The translations under genes were made by a program, and so were the position numbers. From Lineus longissimus (taxonomy: Eukaryota; Nemertea; Pilidiophora; Heteronemertea; Lineidae), in contig NC_088326.1 of assembly GCF_910592395.1 (NCBI RefSeq), positions 2,361,001 through 2,425,000 of the forward strand: a DNA stretch of 64,000 nucleotides, given 5' to 3'. Positions 1 through 14,300 of the stretch are shown piece by piece. Position 1 is the stretch's first letter. The number at the start of each line of letters is the position of its first letter. Under the pieces are notes generated by a model. The model searched no databases. It worked only from the letters and a program-made list of their open reading frames with translations, and was not told the DNA's origin.

Positions 1-2371
1 TCTGAGAAGTTCACACAACTGGTTCTTTAAAACCGAAAGAACACCGTCGGTGGCTCGTACGCATGACTCTGCTCCTAAACCTCTCTATAATGTCAGTTTA
101 TCCACAGTGACGTCATTAACGTACCAATTCGAAATGAATACACCTGGAGAGACCTCGTCACAACCAGCCGGGTAGACACTGGGAACGACACTCCAACTCC
201 TCTCGGCGATTTCTTCTAATGTTGCCACAGTGCATTTTGTGTTTGCCATGGTTTACTGGCAAAAGGAAAAGGTTACAGACGGTTAGCCTACTAAACTGGT
301 CAGCGATGTAACTTTCTAACACTGCACAAGCTCAACAACTTTGAACTGTGTGTAAGCCATCTGGGTTCTACCTACTGATGGTCGAAGGAAATGAGGGCAA
401 CTCTACAGCCAGAAGTAACCTTCGACCACATGCCGATGGCTCCCTCGATCGTATGCCTGTTGTATTGAGACACTGGAATATTGGGACCAACTACAGATGT
501 TACACCGGTTCCCCAATTAGGTCTTCCTCTACTGAAGGTCTGAGATCATTTTCACAACAACCTCAACATCTTGCAGATCTTGTGTGGTCACGGCGGTTAG
601 AAATTGGAATATACAAGTAACAGTACTGCTCACAATTAACTTCACCAGTTCAGCATATGCATTTTAGTTACTGGAGCTAGACATGACCTTATCTAGAGAC
701 CATCATGCCTCACCACCGGCGTTGTGCGTATGTCCATCCATCACAGTGAATGGAGGAGACGAGGATTGATGTTCACCGCCGGTAAGTCGGCATAGGGGAC
801 TCTTTGAAATCGGAACTGAGTATAGGCTCGGTATAAACATTGAGTGGGCCCAGTGTCAAGCCTAAACCACTAAAGACTTACCAGATATACACTTCAAGGA
901 TGACCTGCAAAAAACCTCAACTGACTGTGGTCTTCCGGCTCTTGGAGTCGACAAGGACTGAATGTCTGATTGGGGGAATCCCCGCTGTTGCTAGACGACA
1001 CCTGACGTAGCTCAGGCTGAATCACTCATTCGCGAGGCCTCTTTGCAATAAATGATGACGCATCTATCCACATTTAGCAGTGAGAAAGAATATCGAGACA
1101 CTATAATATACAACGCAACTAACATGGCGCGACATGGCGACCTCAAAGCTGAGTGATCAATAGATATACAGTCCGTTCTAAAAACACGACATGCAGCCAA
1201 TAGATTCATTACAAAAACCTTTTGATGACATAATACTGTAAAATAACCTGTTCAAGCGTGCACGATGTGTAATGATACAGACTCAATAATTGTAATGGAG
1301 CGCAGGCCCGCCGCGACGGCTCTTTACCGATTTGACGGAAAAATTTATGGGATGGCCCTCTTGGTGACGTCATTAAATGGGATTCCTCAAATGGTGTCTA
1401 CGGTAGTGCAGTAGGAAGTATCTCCACAAAAATAGTAAAAAAACACGATCTCCAATGAAGATATACAATTTTGCAATGCTAACCATCGAAATTAACATTT
1501 TTAGTTCATATATGATCTTGTTATAGTTGGAGACTAAGTAAAGTTATCTTTTTAAGAATTAGAGGGGAGTTTGAGTAAATTTTTCACAATAACATCTAAC
1601 TGTTCCATCGCGAGACACCGTAATAATTTTGGAACTCCCATGTGGTGACGTCATTATTAGGAAACCCCTGCCGGCAGTGTGTTTTTGTGGCGGCAGTTTC
1701 AAAATCCGTTGAAAAGTTCTCGTTTCTGAGAGCTTCTTAAATTTTGGGGGTCGTAGCTTTGCTAGGATAAACCTAACATCTCATTGATTACTTTTATATC
1801 ATCAATTGAATGTAAATTCATCAACAAATAGTTCAATTGACCTTTCCTATTTTGCAATTTAGGAAGGGCGTGGTCGTGTGCATGGGGATGTGCAGACATA
1901 CTGCTGTATTGTGCAAGCAAGTGCATGTACGTGCTATACGCAGGGCCGGGGTCGAAGTGGGGCTGTAGGGGGCGGGGGATGACTCAACCAATCTGGGTAT
2001 TAAGTATGCAAATCTGTGCCCCAGTTTTGGCCGGCAAGTCTGCTAATTCTTCTCAATCAATGCCCAATCGGCCTAGGCCTATCTCAATCTGACAATCTGC
2101 TATCAGTTGAGTATCAGTATCTATCACACCAGGCAGCCATATTGACGTGGCGAGCCTGCATGCAAGCATACTACAGTCAGAGTCAGTCATGTTATGTCAT
2201 TGTAATTTAAGACCAACCTTCCTTCTTCTAGCCCGGACAGGATTCACTAAATAGAATAGAAAAAAACCTTTTTGCTTTAGGTCCTCTAGTCTAGCCCAGG
2301 CAGACAGCTCCTAGCAGTACAACTGGTCAGCCCTGTGGCTGAAAGTCTGAAAGTCTGAAAAGTCTGAAAAA
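1..2371. other. Upstream non-coding region
   Basis: No convincing coding exon was seen on either strand; open frames here are short, low-complexity-free but unrelated to any family I recognise, and lack splice context. The region contains three TGACGTCA palindromes (108, 1365, 1646) and leads into the CCDC73-like start codon at 2372. A pyrimidine-poor stretch with repeated AGTCTGAAA words lies directly before that ATG (2343-2369) and is likely 5' UTR. Confidence 0.5.
1365..1653. promoter_or_regulatory. Paired CRE-like TGACGTCA sites
   Basis: Two copies of GGTGACGTCATTA lie at 1363 and 1644, with a third TGACGTCATTAA at 108-119. TGACGTCA is the full palindromic CREB/ATF site. They lie 0.7-2.3 kb upstream of the CCDC73-like ATG. 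The words around the two inner copies are also similar, so they may instead be remnants of a dispersed repeat; regulatory use is inference. Confidence 0.3.
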
Positions 2372-5300
2372 ATGGATGGTTCACAGCTGAAGAAAAAGCC
2401 GTTTTGTGGAACTGAAAGTGAAAGTAACAGAGATGCTGCCTTCGTGGCATCAAACTCAATGAAGTCGACAGAAACATTACCCTCGAGTACTGGGGTTGAA
2501 TTAACCGACAGTTATGATCAGGGCAAACAAGGGACACTTCTGGGTAGAGAAAACTACGCACAGCAGCCACAGACACGAAAAAGTCCTACGACGTTTATCC
2601 CAATTCATTGTGACCTGAGTGCACCATCTTTTACATCTCTTGACGAAATCAAACGGAGGCTTGGGATTCCACAGAAACCCCGAGTACCATCGATACCACC
2701 CATTGCTCCGCATATACCCACACCAATCTCGATACCATTCTTGACAAGACCTGGACTCATCCCTCCTGGAAACCAAGTCTCGGTAACATCTCAGTCTAGT
2801 CCAGCAAGCTCAGTAAGTCCGCTGTCTCTGTTCCATCCTATGGGCACCTCCAGCCCAGTGGTGAAAGCAGAAAATGTACCAAGAAGGTCTGTCCAGCGTA
2901 ATACTAACAGTCCAAAAATGGAGAAGGCCACTAGAAGGTCTGTCCAACACAACACTAGCAGTCAAAACTTTCTAAGTCCGAAAGTAAATCTAACATCCAA
3001 GGAGAAAGGTGTACCTTCCGAATCGAAATTAACTTGTGGCAGTGGTTTTAAATCACCCCCAGCGTCTCCACTTCGTGTGTGTTTAGACAAGAAAGGAATG
3101 AGACAGGGCGAAGAGACTGGAAAATGTGAGGCGACGGCCCAACTCAGTAGTGCTCAGTCAGCTTATGGGTTTGAACCAGGTGAAGGTGCTGGCAACACCG
3201 ATGATGCAAGGCCCAAAAGATCGGTCCCATACGTCGCAGACAAGGCTGAAGCTGGTGTGACGGTTTCAGGGTCTATGGACAGTCCAAGTCAGTTATCTGA
3301 CAGTGATATGTTCGGGCAGTCTCTGTATGAGAATGTGGAAGAAGTGGCTGCCCAACAAGCTGCTGTTGATGTTACTCTGAAAGATTCATGCGATAAGCTG
3401 TCTTCGTCTCATGGAGACAAAAATGGTGTTGTTACTTCGGGAACTGATGCTGAAGATTCTGTGGAGAGAGATGTGAATTTAGGAGCACTACAAGAGGATG
3501 TGAATTCTTTTCATAATCAAGATTCGACACAAATGGAAACTACAGAGCTTGAAAAATTTAAGAGTAAAAACGAATTGGACTTGGAGACGACAATAGATGG
3601 GGTCCAGAGCAAGATTGAGACGACCTCCGATCATCCTGCCTCTGATGGCCAGGGTAATCTGGAACTTGGGCAGGATACTGAGGACAGAGTGCATGCAGAC
3701 ATCCCAAAGCCTTCTGTCCCTGCTGAATACATCATTCTTTCACGAGAAGGTAAGTCACAATAACAGAATCATATTTTCATTTTCCGACAGAGTATAGTAA
3801 CCCGTTCATCGACCCAACTGTCTTTAGGATAGACTAGGAGTTGAACCCATGACAGCAGAGATGACAAGCCATCGATTCTACTACACCACATAAACAAATC
3901 GATTCTACTTCACCACATAAACAAATCTAATCATTTCACCACACTGTCTCTTTTTTTCAGAATCGCCTGCAACAGCAGGGAAAGAAAGAGCAGAGGATGA
4001 CTTTGATCAGGCAGCAGTTCTCAGGTTCAGAAACAACTTTATAGAAACAGTGGAGGAACTGAGAATGCGACGGGTAAGTAAAGTTAAAAACCGGGTATCC
4101 AGGCTTAAAGGGGTACTCCTGTACTCCTTTCGTATCTACTGGGGGTTCAGGAAGGGGTATCCAGTCTGGAAACTCAACTCAGTATCATCTCGTTTCACTA
4201 ACAGATGGCTCCACAGTTGCTATTGCTGTACATTTAAGTGTCTTTTCAATGTGATATTTGTTTTCAGAATTTGGATGAAGAAAATGAAGTGAAGATCAAA
4301 CAACTCCTTGGAGAGAAACACAACTTTGAGAGAAAATTGGTATGAATCTGCACTGTCTAGAGGTCGCCAGAGCATCCAAGCAGTCAATTAAGGGCAGTAT
4401 TCATCTGGCCTATCATCCCATACATTCTCATGAGCACCGAGGATCAACTGATCGGGGTTTATAAATCGAATGTCTGATAAGGTAGTGCGGCAGACAGTAC
4501 TGCTAAGAGCTGATCTGTAGGCCAGATTGATACTGCCTCCATCTCCGCTTTTTGCTTTTCAGCTCGATGAGGTGGCCAAGTCCACGAACTTGACAGCAGA
4601 ACATGACCGCCATGTTGATATGATCCGACAGGAATCGAGGGATCATGCCAAGGGGTTGGAAGCAGAGAAGGCCAAGTTCCAAACAGCAGCTGAATGTAGC
4701 AAGAGAGAGTTGGGAAGTCTCAAGGATGAAATACGCTCACTTCAGGTGAACTTTTTGGGGGTTTTTCAAAAATTTTTGGAATTACTCAGATATTTTTTGG
4801 GTGGCAATCGTCCCTCACTTTTCAGATTTTCGTTTTCATAATTCAAAGAGATTTCTGACAGTTGTTAGAGTAATTGAGCGATAATTTTCAGATTACTAAA
4901 TACTCCCTTGAAAAGCGCGTCGCCGAACTCGACCACCGAATCCATATGTACAACACGATGAAGGACTCCACCTATTGTCAGGTCACTGAGTGCGAAAGAT
5001 CGTCAAAAACTCTGGAGAAAAAGTTCGAAGAGGTCGCAGAGGTGCAGACCAGACTGGAGAAAAACGGTACCACTTTACTTCTAAAACAACAAATCTCAAT
5101 TTTATTTTCAGTGAAATCTACAAAAATTTTACTAAATCATATTCAAAACCTTTTCACTGGAAGTTCACTGAGAAGGTTTAGGTATTACATTTGTTATAGT
5201 ATCACATGCACTGCTTTTGATGACCACCAGGCCCCCAATATTGTGCCATGTGTTAATGACTTCTGCCTGCAGAGGCCCTGAATTAGTACAGAGAATGATG

Positions 5301-8300
5301 TCAGGGTCACCCCTTGTCAACTATGGAACCTCCCTTAGCAGACACCTCTCTATTAAGGACGTCCTTTCTGATGAGCACACCATCTCTATAAAGGACACCC
5401 CTCTCTAAAGAACACGGCAGATGTTCCAAAATGTTTATTTCCATTGATTATGTCCCCTTTAATCAGGACATCTCTCAATTAAGGACACCATTTTTCAGTC
5501 CAAAGGTTGTCCTTGAGAGAGGTCCTACTGTATAAATGAAATATTCTGCTCACTTCGCGTGACCACAGATAAGTTACTCCAGTCATCCTGACGTCTGGCT
5601 TCGCTCGGTACAGAACGGCTGAACAGTGGCGCCACCTTCGCAGGAAAGGAGTTATAGGTTCGTTGTCAGATGTGTTCGTCCGCGCAACAACCGTCATTTT
5701 CAGCGTCACCGTGGCAACAGTCCCAAACAAACGTGACATTTTGTAACTTCCCATTGTCGGAATACTTCTCTACCTTTCGTTTCGACTTTGGGTGATAACG
5801 GCACGCCTTTTTATGATTGTCCTGCAAGCGGTACAAACGCTTACACCGCAAGCAGCGTGAAACTGAAGTCTTAGCAGGCGGGAATAGAATGCTATCTAGC
5901 GACAAACCGACGTCCTCGTTCCCATTCTGATTGATGTTTTCCGGCCCAATCGCAGGCAATGAATGCGACATCACCGACAGCGAATCCTTCTGCGTAAACT
6001 TGGCAGCGTCATTCGTTCTCATAAAGTTTGACTCTTTGTATTTCCCGCCCTTTAACCCAAGGTTACCATAGTGGTACAAGTGCTTTAATGTCTTAATATG
6101 ATGTTTATACTTCTCTAAATCTTTGTCTTTTTGCAACACGATCACCTCCAACTCTTTCATTTCGAGCTTTAAAACTTCAATCATTTCCTCTTGTTTCCTT
6201 GTCTTCTCGTCAGGCGAAATGGGCGTGATTTTTTGCACCTCTAATTTCCCTAACATCAACTCTGGGTCGCTTTTTGCTTTTTTCTTATCATCAATTTCCA
6301 CTTCTTTCCGCAAGTGTAATCTTTTCTTCCCATCTAAAGAATCCTTCCGTTTTTTCCGATTCTTGCCAGCCATGACGCGTTTCTCACTATTCACATCATG
6401 TGACACAACCAACGGAATCAAATTCACCGTCTCAACCGGTTTCAAACTTAAAAAGCGGTCCGGCGGTTCACCTTTATTTTTCTTCCCACCTTTTGAAACA
6501 CCAGCGCGCCGCGGCGTCGCTGGGTCAATTTTAGACACAATTGAAACCTGAGATCGGGGCGTCTGTAAATTGTCATCTTTCTCATCTCTTAATCTCCTAA
6601 TCTCCCCGTCAAAGCTATTCATCTTCTGCCGCAATAAGTCGGCGACGTATTCATACTCGTGCATCTGCTTTTCCGAGATGCCCAACAGTTTTAAACACTG
6701 GGTTCTATCGTCCAACAACTGACCCACCAAACTGCACAGCGTCATGACATTCTGCTCTAATTCCAGAATCACATCGTAATTGTCATCAGCGAATTTCGTA
6801 TCCGCTTCTGTAGCCTCTTTTTGAATCATATGTTCGACTTGGGAATTTATCGTCTGAATACGAGAATTATTCAAAAGTGTCCCTCTGCGTTGTTTTTCAA
6901 TCTCTCTGATCGACAATTCCATCTTTTTGCTCCACCCCATCCGTTCGGTCTGCACATGCTCCGCAAGCCATCGCGCGATTTGGTCCTTTTGTTGATCATT
7001 GACGAACGGTATTACGCTGAACTGTTTCTTGACGAAGTCTGTCGCCTGGCTTCTGATGTCGCCATCTATCGGTGGCAAGATCAGCAGGTTGTTTTCACCT
7101 GAAATGTTCGAAAAAATAACATTGATTTTGTTTTGAAAAAGCTAATAAGCTTATCTCTGTCAAATGTGGTAATGGCAGCACTAATTACATGCCCTCCCCT
7201 ACAAAAATATACTCTCAAAATGATTCCTGGCTGAAACTCTGCAGGTCACCTTCACCTTCACAGTCACACTCACCTTTTGGGGGTAGGCCCAAATTTGGGA
7301 TGGACGAGGACTGATGTTTCAACATTCTGGTGTCTTCTCTTTGAAAGGAATCTAAGCTTTGATGTCTTTCACCTCCTCTCTTGCAAATCTATCTGAAATT
7401 TGAGCAGCCTTGTCAATTACACCAAATAAGGTATTAAGGTGGTACGATTCTAGCCCCAATACACAGAAAAACGGGAAAATGAAAGTCAAAAGATGCACAG
7501 ACATTTCCACATTTACAGTGCCACGCATTTTCTACAAGAATATACATGTATTATTCTTGATTATTTATGGCCCATTAGCTTCAAAAGAAACAGTTAAAAA
7601 TATCACTAAGGAAAAATCAATATCTCTATTTACTGATTGTGATTTTGATATATTATGGTATATCATTAAGCTATTATTACATGCTTTAGCTACAGTGTCT
7701 GAAGTGATTGGTTACTTAAATGGAGGCTATAGGCAGGAGCAATGTAGGCCAGATTAATTTACAGGAAGTTACCAATAGGTGTCTCTGCTCAAACACTTGT
7801 ACTTTTATACTTTATCACCACTATTTACGCTCGTGCGATGAATACATAGTGGATGAGGAAGACCAACCAGTACGATTATTTCAAACAAAACTGTGAATCT
7901 GGTCACCTGTGAGACTACTAGACGGTTGCAGCCCACAGTGCTTCAGACTTGTGTGGTGCAATTGCGGATTAGGCCTACTTGATCAACTATGCCCCCAACT
8001 GTCCCTAAACCATAACACTTTTATAGGCCTATAGTACATCATATTTAATCCCATTATCAGTCCCCTGAGGGGTAGATGAAAACTTTCACATAAAAAGTTA
8101 GGATTTACCGCACGTTGATTTCCACCGTGGTGGATAAATCTTCACCCTAACACGCCACTCTCGCGATAAACATTCAAACTGTATTGTGTTATTGATATTA
8201 TACGTTATCGCCGTAGGTTAGGATTTATGGCAATATTATGTACACAGTCGCCGACAAATCACTGAAATGTTCGAGTTTTTAAAAGTCTTGTTGATTCAAA

Positions 8301-11300
8301 TGAGGAGCCTCATAGCCTTGTGGTTAACACTGCTGGCCCCTTACTTTGTAAGGTCTGAAAAATCATGGACCAACTGAATTGATGAGATCTTAGATATTTC
8401 CTTCCCGGGACAATAAATTAAAAACCCATTGATCTGAAATGGATTGTGGAACTGTTCAACGAGGTATTTTTTCCATTTTCATGTTGTTTATGATCATTAC
8501 TTTTCAAATCCAGTTTTAGAAATCATTTGAAAGTATCATTGTGTAACACTGAAAGGTCTTTGTAGAGCTTTTACTTGCACTTACACTGAAAGGGGATACT
8601 CATGTTTCACCAATCTAAGACCAGTGAATATTCAATTCAATTCTTGATATATTGCACATGGTCAATCAGCGCTACTTGTACAGCCTAAGCATTTCTAAGC
8701 ATAATAAACCAGATATATGCTTTATCCATAATATCGCATAAATGTGACAAATCACAGAATTAGGAATAGCAAATTTGTTTTTTTGACAACCTGCTACAGT
8801 GTATGTTTGTATGATATAAACATTGGTGTGCGTGGTCAACATTGACTGCAAACATCAACTAACTGTTATGTGGCCACAAGAGTAAAACAACTTACTGTGA
8901 AAATGATCTTTTAAAACCCAGAAAGCAAGACACTGACCCTTAGCTCTTTCACCACCAGAGCCAAAAATCGCAGTTCCATGACCACCACCTGGTGTGACCA
9001 ACGAGTCGTGGATATGCCCACTGATAACCTGGGAGACTGTTCTCTGGAAATCAAACTTCAAAGGACCGAGTCCCATCCCTCTCCGTTTTGAACGATTTCT
9101 TTAGGATTTCAACTTCTAGCCAAAGTGCCGGTGTAACATCTGTGGTTGTTTCCCATGTGTCAGTGTTTCCAAACAATAGGCAGCTAGAGAGACCATGACT
9201 TTTCAATAGGGGGAAACACAGAAAAACTTGTCAATCTATCTTTTAGCGTTCCCAAACAATGAGGGGAAACACTCAAAAATAGAAACACTCAAAAACATTA
9301 CACCGGTACCTATGATCAACCCAGTCAAGATATGGTATAACAGCACTCAGACAAAGATATTTGTGTTGGGAACCATTCTGCTACCAAATTGATCTTATAT
9401 TGACTTGCACCAATAACACTTGAAGTGCGACTCTATTGAAGCCAGTGCTGTGTCATTCTGCTAATTCACACCCGAGCTGGAACTTACGGAGACCAAATAG
9501 CGGGATGCCGGCATTGAATAGATCAATCATTCCCCACGTCTTTCAACTTCGTATTTAACGATAATATCATGATTATTTGATCACGCTCTTCAGTTCATTA
9601 GCCAAGTGAGGTGTTCATGGTAGTTGCATGGTTGGGTTATATATTGTGGTTGGCATTTTTTATCTGCGTCTGCTCTTACTTTTTACTTTTATAACACAAC
9701 CCTATGATTTTCATGGAATAGACATTTAATATTTTAAGGATTTCTGATTTTTCCCCTGCTTGACACTAACTTGGCTTATTACAAAAGATATGAAAAGATC
9801 TTTGCAGGGGGACCTTCAATTCAACGTCATTGCATTGCTTACAAGGACTGTTGCCAAGTGCGGAGGTCTTTGATTTTTGATATGGCATTAAAATGCTCTG
9901 ACGGGACGGGGACACACACGCAGACATATTGAGACACCTACCTCCCCTGTACCCACCGCTAAGCATAAGATCATTTACCATTCCGACAATTGGTTACTCA
10001 TGAAGACATTGTCCCTTTAAAAGTTTCAGTCAATAAATTCCTTCTTGATTTATGAGTTCAAAATACTTCAGATATCTAATCGCAAATAATTGCCGAATTG
10101 GCCTAGGGCAAAATATCCCAACATAATCACAGAAAAATAACATAAATTACAACAGAAGTCAACTAGAAATGTGTTTCATGGTTTGTTTTATTTGTCTTGG
10201 TAATAAATAAGCCTCTTCGGAATTTTACGTGAATTTTTATATCGCTTCAATATTTGCATTATTAAAACTTACATTGTTTGTTTAATTTCTAAGTAATAAA
10301 AGGTAAGTCGTGATTTTAAATGTGATAAAGTAATTACGTATCAGCGAAAGCGGGTCACGTCAAAGTAAAAAAACTAACCAGCTTTCGGAAACATTGCTAA
10401 AAAAGTCATTGTTATAAAGTGAATTGGATTGATATCAATTCAAAATGGGATATAAAGCTTATAATAAAGCTTACTAACTTTTACCGTTTTTAACAACCAT
10501 AGATTGACAAATGGTTTCGACCCTGCTGTGAACCTATAATAACATTGTAACAAACTTGTATGGCAAACCCCGGGTTAAATACAAATTTTTTTAGGGCCCA
10601 CTTTTATTTCTTTACAAATGTGGGAAATCTTGTTGAATGCTGGGGTAGAAAAATTGTGAGATTATTGACCCCAACTGGCCCAAAGTCTTCACTAAGTTAT
10701 TTCCTTTTCTTAATAAATTCAAAAAAGTAAGTCATTAGTTGCGATCACAGGGCCATAATGATGATGCATGCCCTGTACAAAAACCGCAGTGATACCCCCT
10801 TAATAGCCTGAGAGCAGAAGAAAGATAAGTCAGATGATTCCATCTAAAATTTGCAAAAACAAGTTTCTTTTCGTAAACATCAACATACCTTAGTTCGAAA
10901 TGTATCCTTGAAAATCCTTTGAAATGTTGCAATTGTTTGCTTAATACTCAAACCAAGGAGAGGTGCTACATCCTCTCCAATGTATCCAAAATATCTGGGA
11001 CCATGGGTCGGATTCCTGTCCTAATATCCTAGATGCTGGCATGGATTACTAAGCGGCACGAATGTCTCTGTCAGAGCAAAGGCGACCGACACCAACAGCC
11101 CATGCTGTTAACGTGAATTTGACCCGAGAAGTTCTGGTCCGCTGGCCACTGAATTCATTGTGGCTCAGTAAATCTTGCGGTGGCACTTTATTCATGAAGT
11201 CCTGTTGATATTTGCGGCTCATAAAGGGCAAGTAAAGAATGAGTAATCTTGTTAACAGTTTATTCAGAGTTCTTCAAGTTGGAAATCTTCTGAGGGGTGG

Positions 11301-14300
11301 TTGGTAGTTGGTTTGTTTCATGGGATTCTCGAGGCACCAATGATAACAACGTAGACTCCTTCAACATTTCAAGTTGTTTCCATCTGTGGCTCCAAAAGAC
11401 CAGCAAAAGTAATCTCGAGTGTCCAATATTATCAGCATAATCTAATATCAAGTCCTATAAAGTAATCTTGAGTGACATTTTGTCAATATTCTCAAGGTAT
11501 TTCTGCAGCTAGAGACACAAGAGACATCTGACAGTCACTTCTGAAACTACATTTAGAGTTTGTTCTTCGTTCTTATTCCCTAGCCTGTCTTATTCAATTC
11601 ACGTCCTGACCCATGTTCCGTATGATCATTCCTCCAAACAACATTGGTGTGTACGCATGGTACTTTGAACACCGTTGACCAGAATGACCTCGTTCATCAA
11701 CTCAATATTGCGGTCACGTACCACTGAGTTTGATCTTTTACTTTACTGAGAGGTTATTACTCAAGAGAAAATCAGCTTGCAAAAACACACATCACTTCAC
11801 TGAAAGCACTGTCGGCTGGAAGCTGCCCTTGCATCGATTCAACATGGCAATCACCTACAGTTTGCTGTCCTTCTTCCCTTCTTTATCCTCGTCCACACCC
11901 AAACTCATAACGCTCTCCCAAAGTTCTGTCAGCCTCTCGTTTCTCCGAACCATATCTGCTTGCAAAGTCATCATCGTACTGAAAGCGCCGTCGACAAGAA
12001 GCTGCCCCTGTGTCGACTCAACGTGGCTTTCATCCTTCGAATCAACCAAACGAGGGACAAGTTTCTCTTCAATAGTCTCGATCATGTCTTCTAACATTTC
12101 GATAATCGGTTCAAATCGCATCCGTTGCGCCTCCCCCTGATCTCTGTACAAGAAGCACGAATTCCTCCAGACTCGGTCTAAACCGTTGACAGCTCGCGTG
12201 AAGTAATTTGGTAGGAAGCCTTCCTTGAAACCTTGTAGAAGGCGCTCTAAGACTGCTAACATACCTCGAGCGGGGTTAACGTCCCATTCATCTGGTGTCA
12301 TCTCCTCGCAGACCCAGAACATCGCCGTCTTCAAGTGATATGTCGTCAATCCAGAATGCAGGATCAAGCCATCGTTGATCTTTTACTTGTCCAGATGTTC
12401 GCGCTTCATCTGCTTCAGCATCAAGTACGCCATCCGTTGCATCGGCGAGAATGCGTTTGCAATCATCTGTTCAGCCCAGGCGTAGCTTAGTTTCCAAGAA
12501 CGCATGCGCTCTGGGTCATCCATCGGTAGAGGTGTTTCTGGTCTCATTCCTGCAGAAGCTTGTTCATCAGTTCCTGGTGGAGTTTCGGCTCCTTTTTCCT
12601 GGCAGTCCTTTCCATCAGAATCCTCCAGCTCTTTATCTGGATCGCCTCCTATAAGTGCGTTCCGTTTATTGACTGCCTTCGGAATACCGTGACAGCCGTA
12701 CTGTACCGCCGCCTCGATCAAACTCTGCGGCGGCCAGCGGCGTTTTCTCGTCACCCATTCCTGTGCAGCTCGAGGCCACGGAATCTTCACCCCAGCAACT
12801 TTGTCAAACAGACACTGGAATTTAAACTCCTGTGAAGTGCCGTTTTCGTCTTCGAGATTGACAGACTTGAGGTCAGTCTTGAAGGTTCTGAACGGCTGAC
12901 CCGATTCTGACTCAGGTCGAAGGATCAGAAGCTCTTTCTCTTCTAGGATTGTGTGGTCAAGAATCTCCTCCGTTCTGGAAAAAAAGAGAGCAAAAATTAA
13001 GTACTTTTTAGCAATACCTCTTCTTGTTCAGTGATCACCCTGGAGCGAGGGGTGGAATTTAGCTGAGGGAACCCCAGCAACTGGGCTATAGAGGGCGTGA
13101 ACACTGAAATAAAATCTGTTCCTGCTGGTGGTTATACATTCATCCTGGACACATTCTATGTTATTCTGAAGCGAGGATTCTCACAATCTTCCTAGGGAGC
13201 TCAAACAAAAATGTGCCAGGATAACTATGCTATATTTCTATGGTGTGTATGGTCATGACAACAAAGTTGAAAGTTAACTAAAAAACAATTTCTCGCCTTG
13301 ATGGTATGGCATCTCTGTAGACTAAGTTCTTCAAGTAATACACTCCCTCCGCTTCATCAAAGTCAAGAAACATATCCCCGAGTCCATCCGGATTATCGAC
13401 CCTGGTCGCCCGCAGCCAAATGTACAAATCGTCATTTAAAGGAGCCCCGAACTTGATCGCTTGGGCCTCTTCAAGTGCCACCGTTGGTCCAGGACCAAAA
13501 CCAAACTCAGTCGGCAGAGACAAGTTCGAACAATCCCGTTCAAATAAAATATCGATTTCGATTGTGTATGTCCCGTTTTCGTTTGTCTCTGGAAAGTATA
13601 GATTGTTCCCGGTGCTACCAAGGATGAGGATTTTATCGGTCTTGTGTCTCTTGTCGTATTCGTAGACTTTAGATTTTAGGTCGTGGATGAGCGGTGCTGC
13701 TTGTTGTAGCTTTGCTTCAAAGAGCGGTCGTAGGGCCGCAATCTTCTGGTTTATTCTGCCCAATTTCTCCATGTTGTGCCTGAAAAATAAGCAGAATATT
13801 AGATCAACCAGAATTTCCTTTTTCTCCTTTTCTTCGTCAGCATTCGCTCTGCACTTGGAGGAGTAGTATTCTCCAGGGAGTAGTCCCCCTCCCGGGGTGG
13901 GATGAGTGTTCAAATTGTACTAAAGTTAGGTGCCAATTGGGTTTATTGGCCTAGTGAATGTGTCTTTGGCCAGTGTTAGAGTTAACGCAAGCTACTCATG
14001 TTCCTCACTTGGTGGGGTGTTTTGATTACCCTGACATAGACACCAGATACAAGGATTAACCTCAGTGTTACATCTAATTTGAAGGACTGACTTTCTTTGT
14101 CGAGACTGTCAAAATCATGGAGGCGTTTGGGTTACAAGTCACACCACCTTAAAGACAGTACCAACCCTAGTTGGGCTGCAATTTGCTAGACTATTCTAGG
14201 TTATCATCACAGACATACAATTGATGGAAAGCGAGAGATACACTCACCGATATCTGTCCTTTGCTATGCCAGTTGCAAAGGTTTATCCCATACTGTGCAT

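Noticed and set aside
348-620. Open frame upstream of CCDC73
   Set aside because: Begins with GTG, no family signature, no splice context and no upstream ATG.
6123-6551. Plus-strand open frame inside the nested coiled-coil gene
   Set aside because: Antisense shadow of the Lys/Glu-rich minus-strand exon; its Phe/Ser-rich sequence is the mirror of AAA/GAA codons.
13420-13665. Plus-strand frame over the Mab-21 first exon
   Set aside because: Antisense shadow of the conserved nucleotidyltransferase exon.
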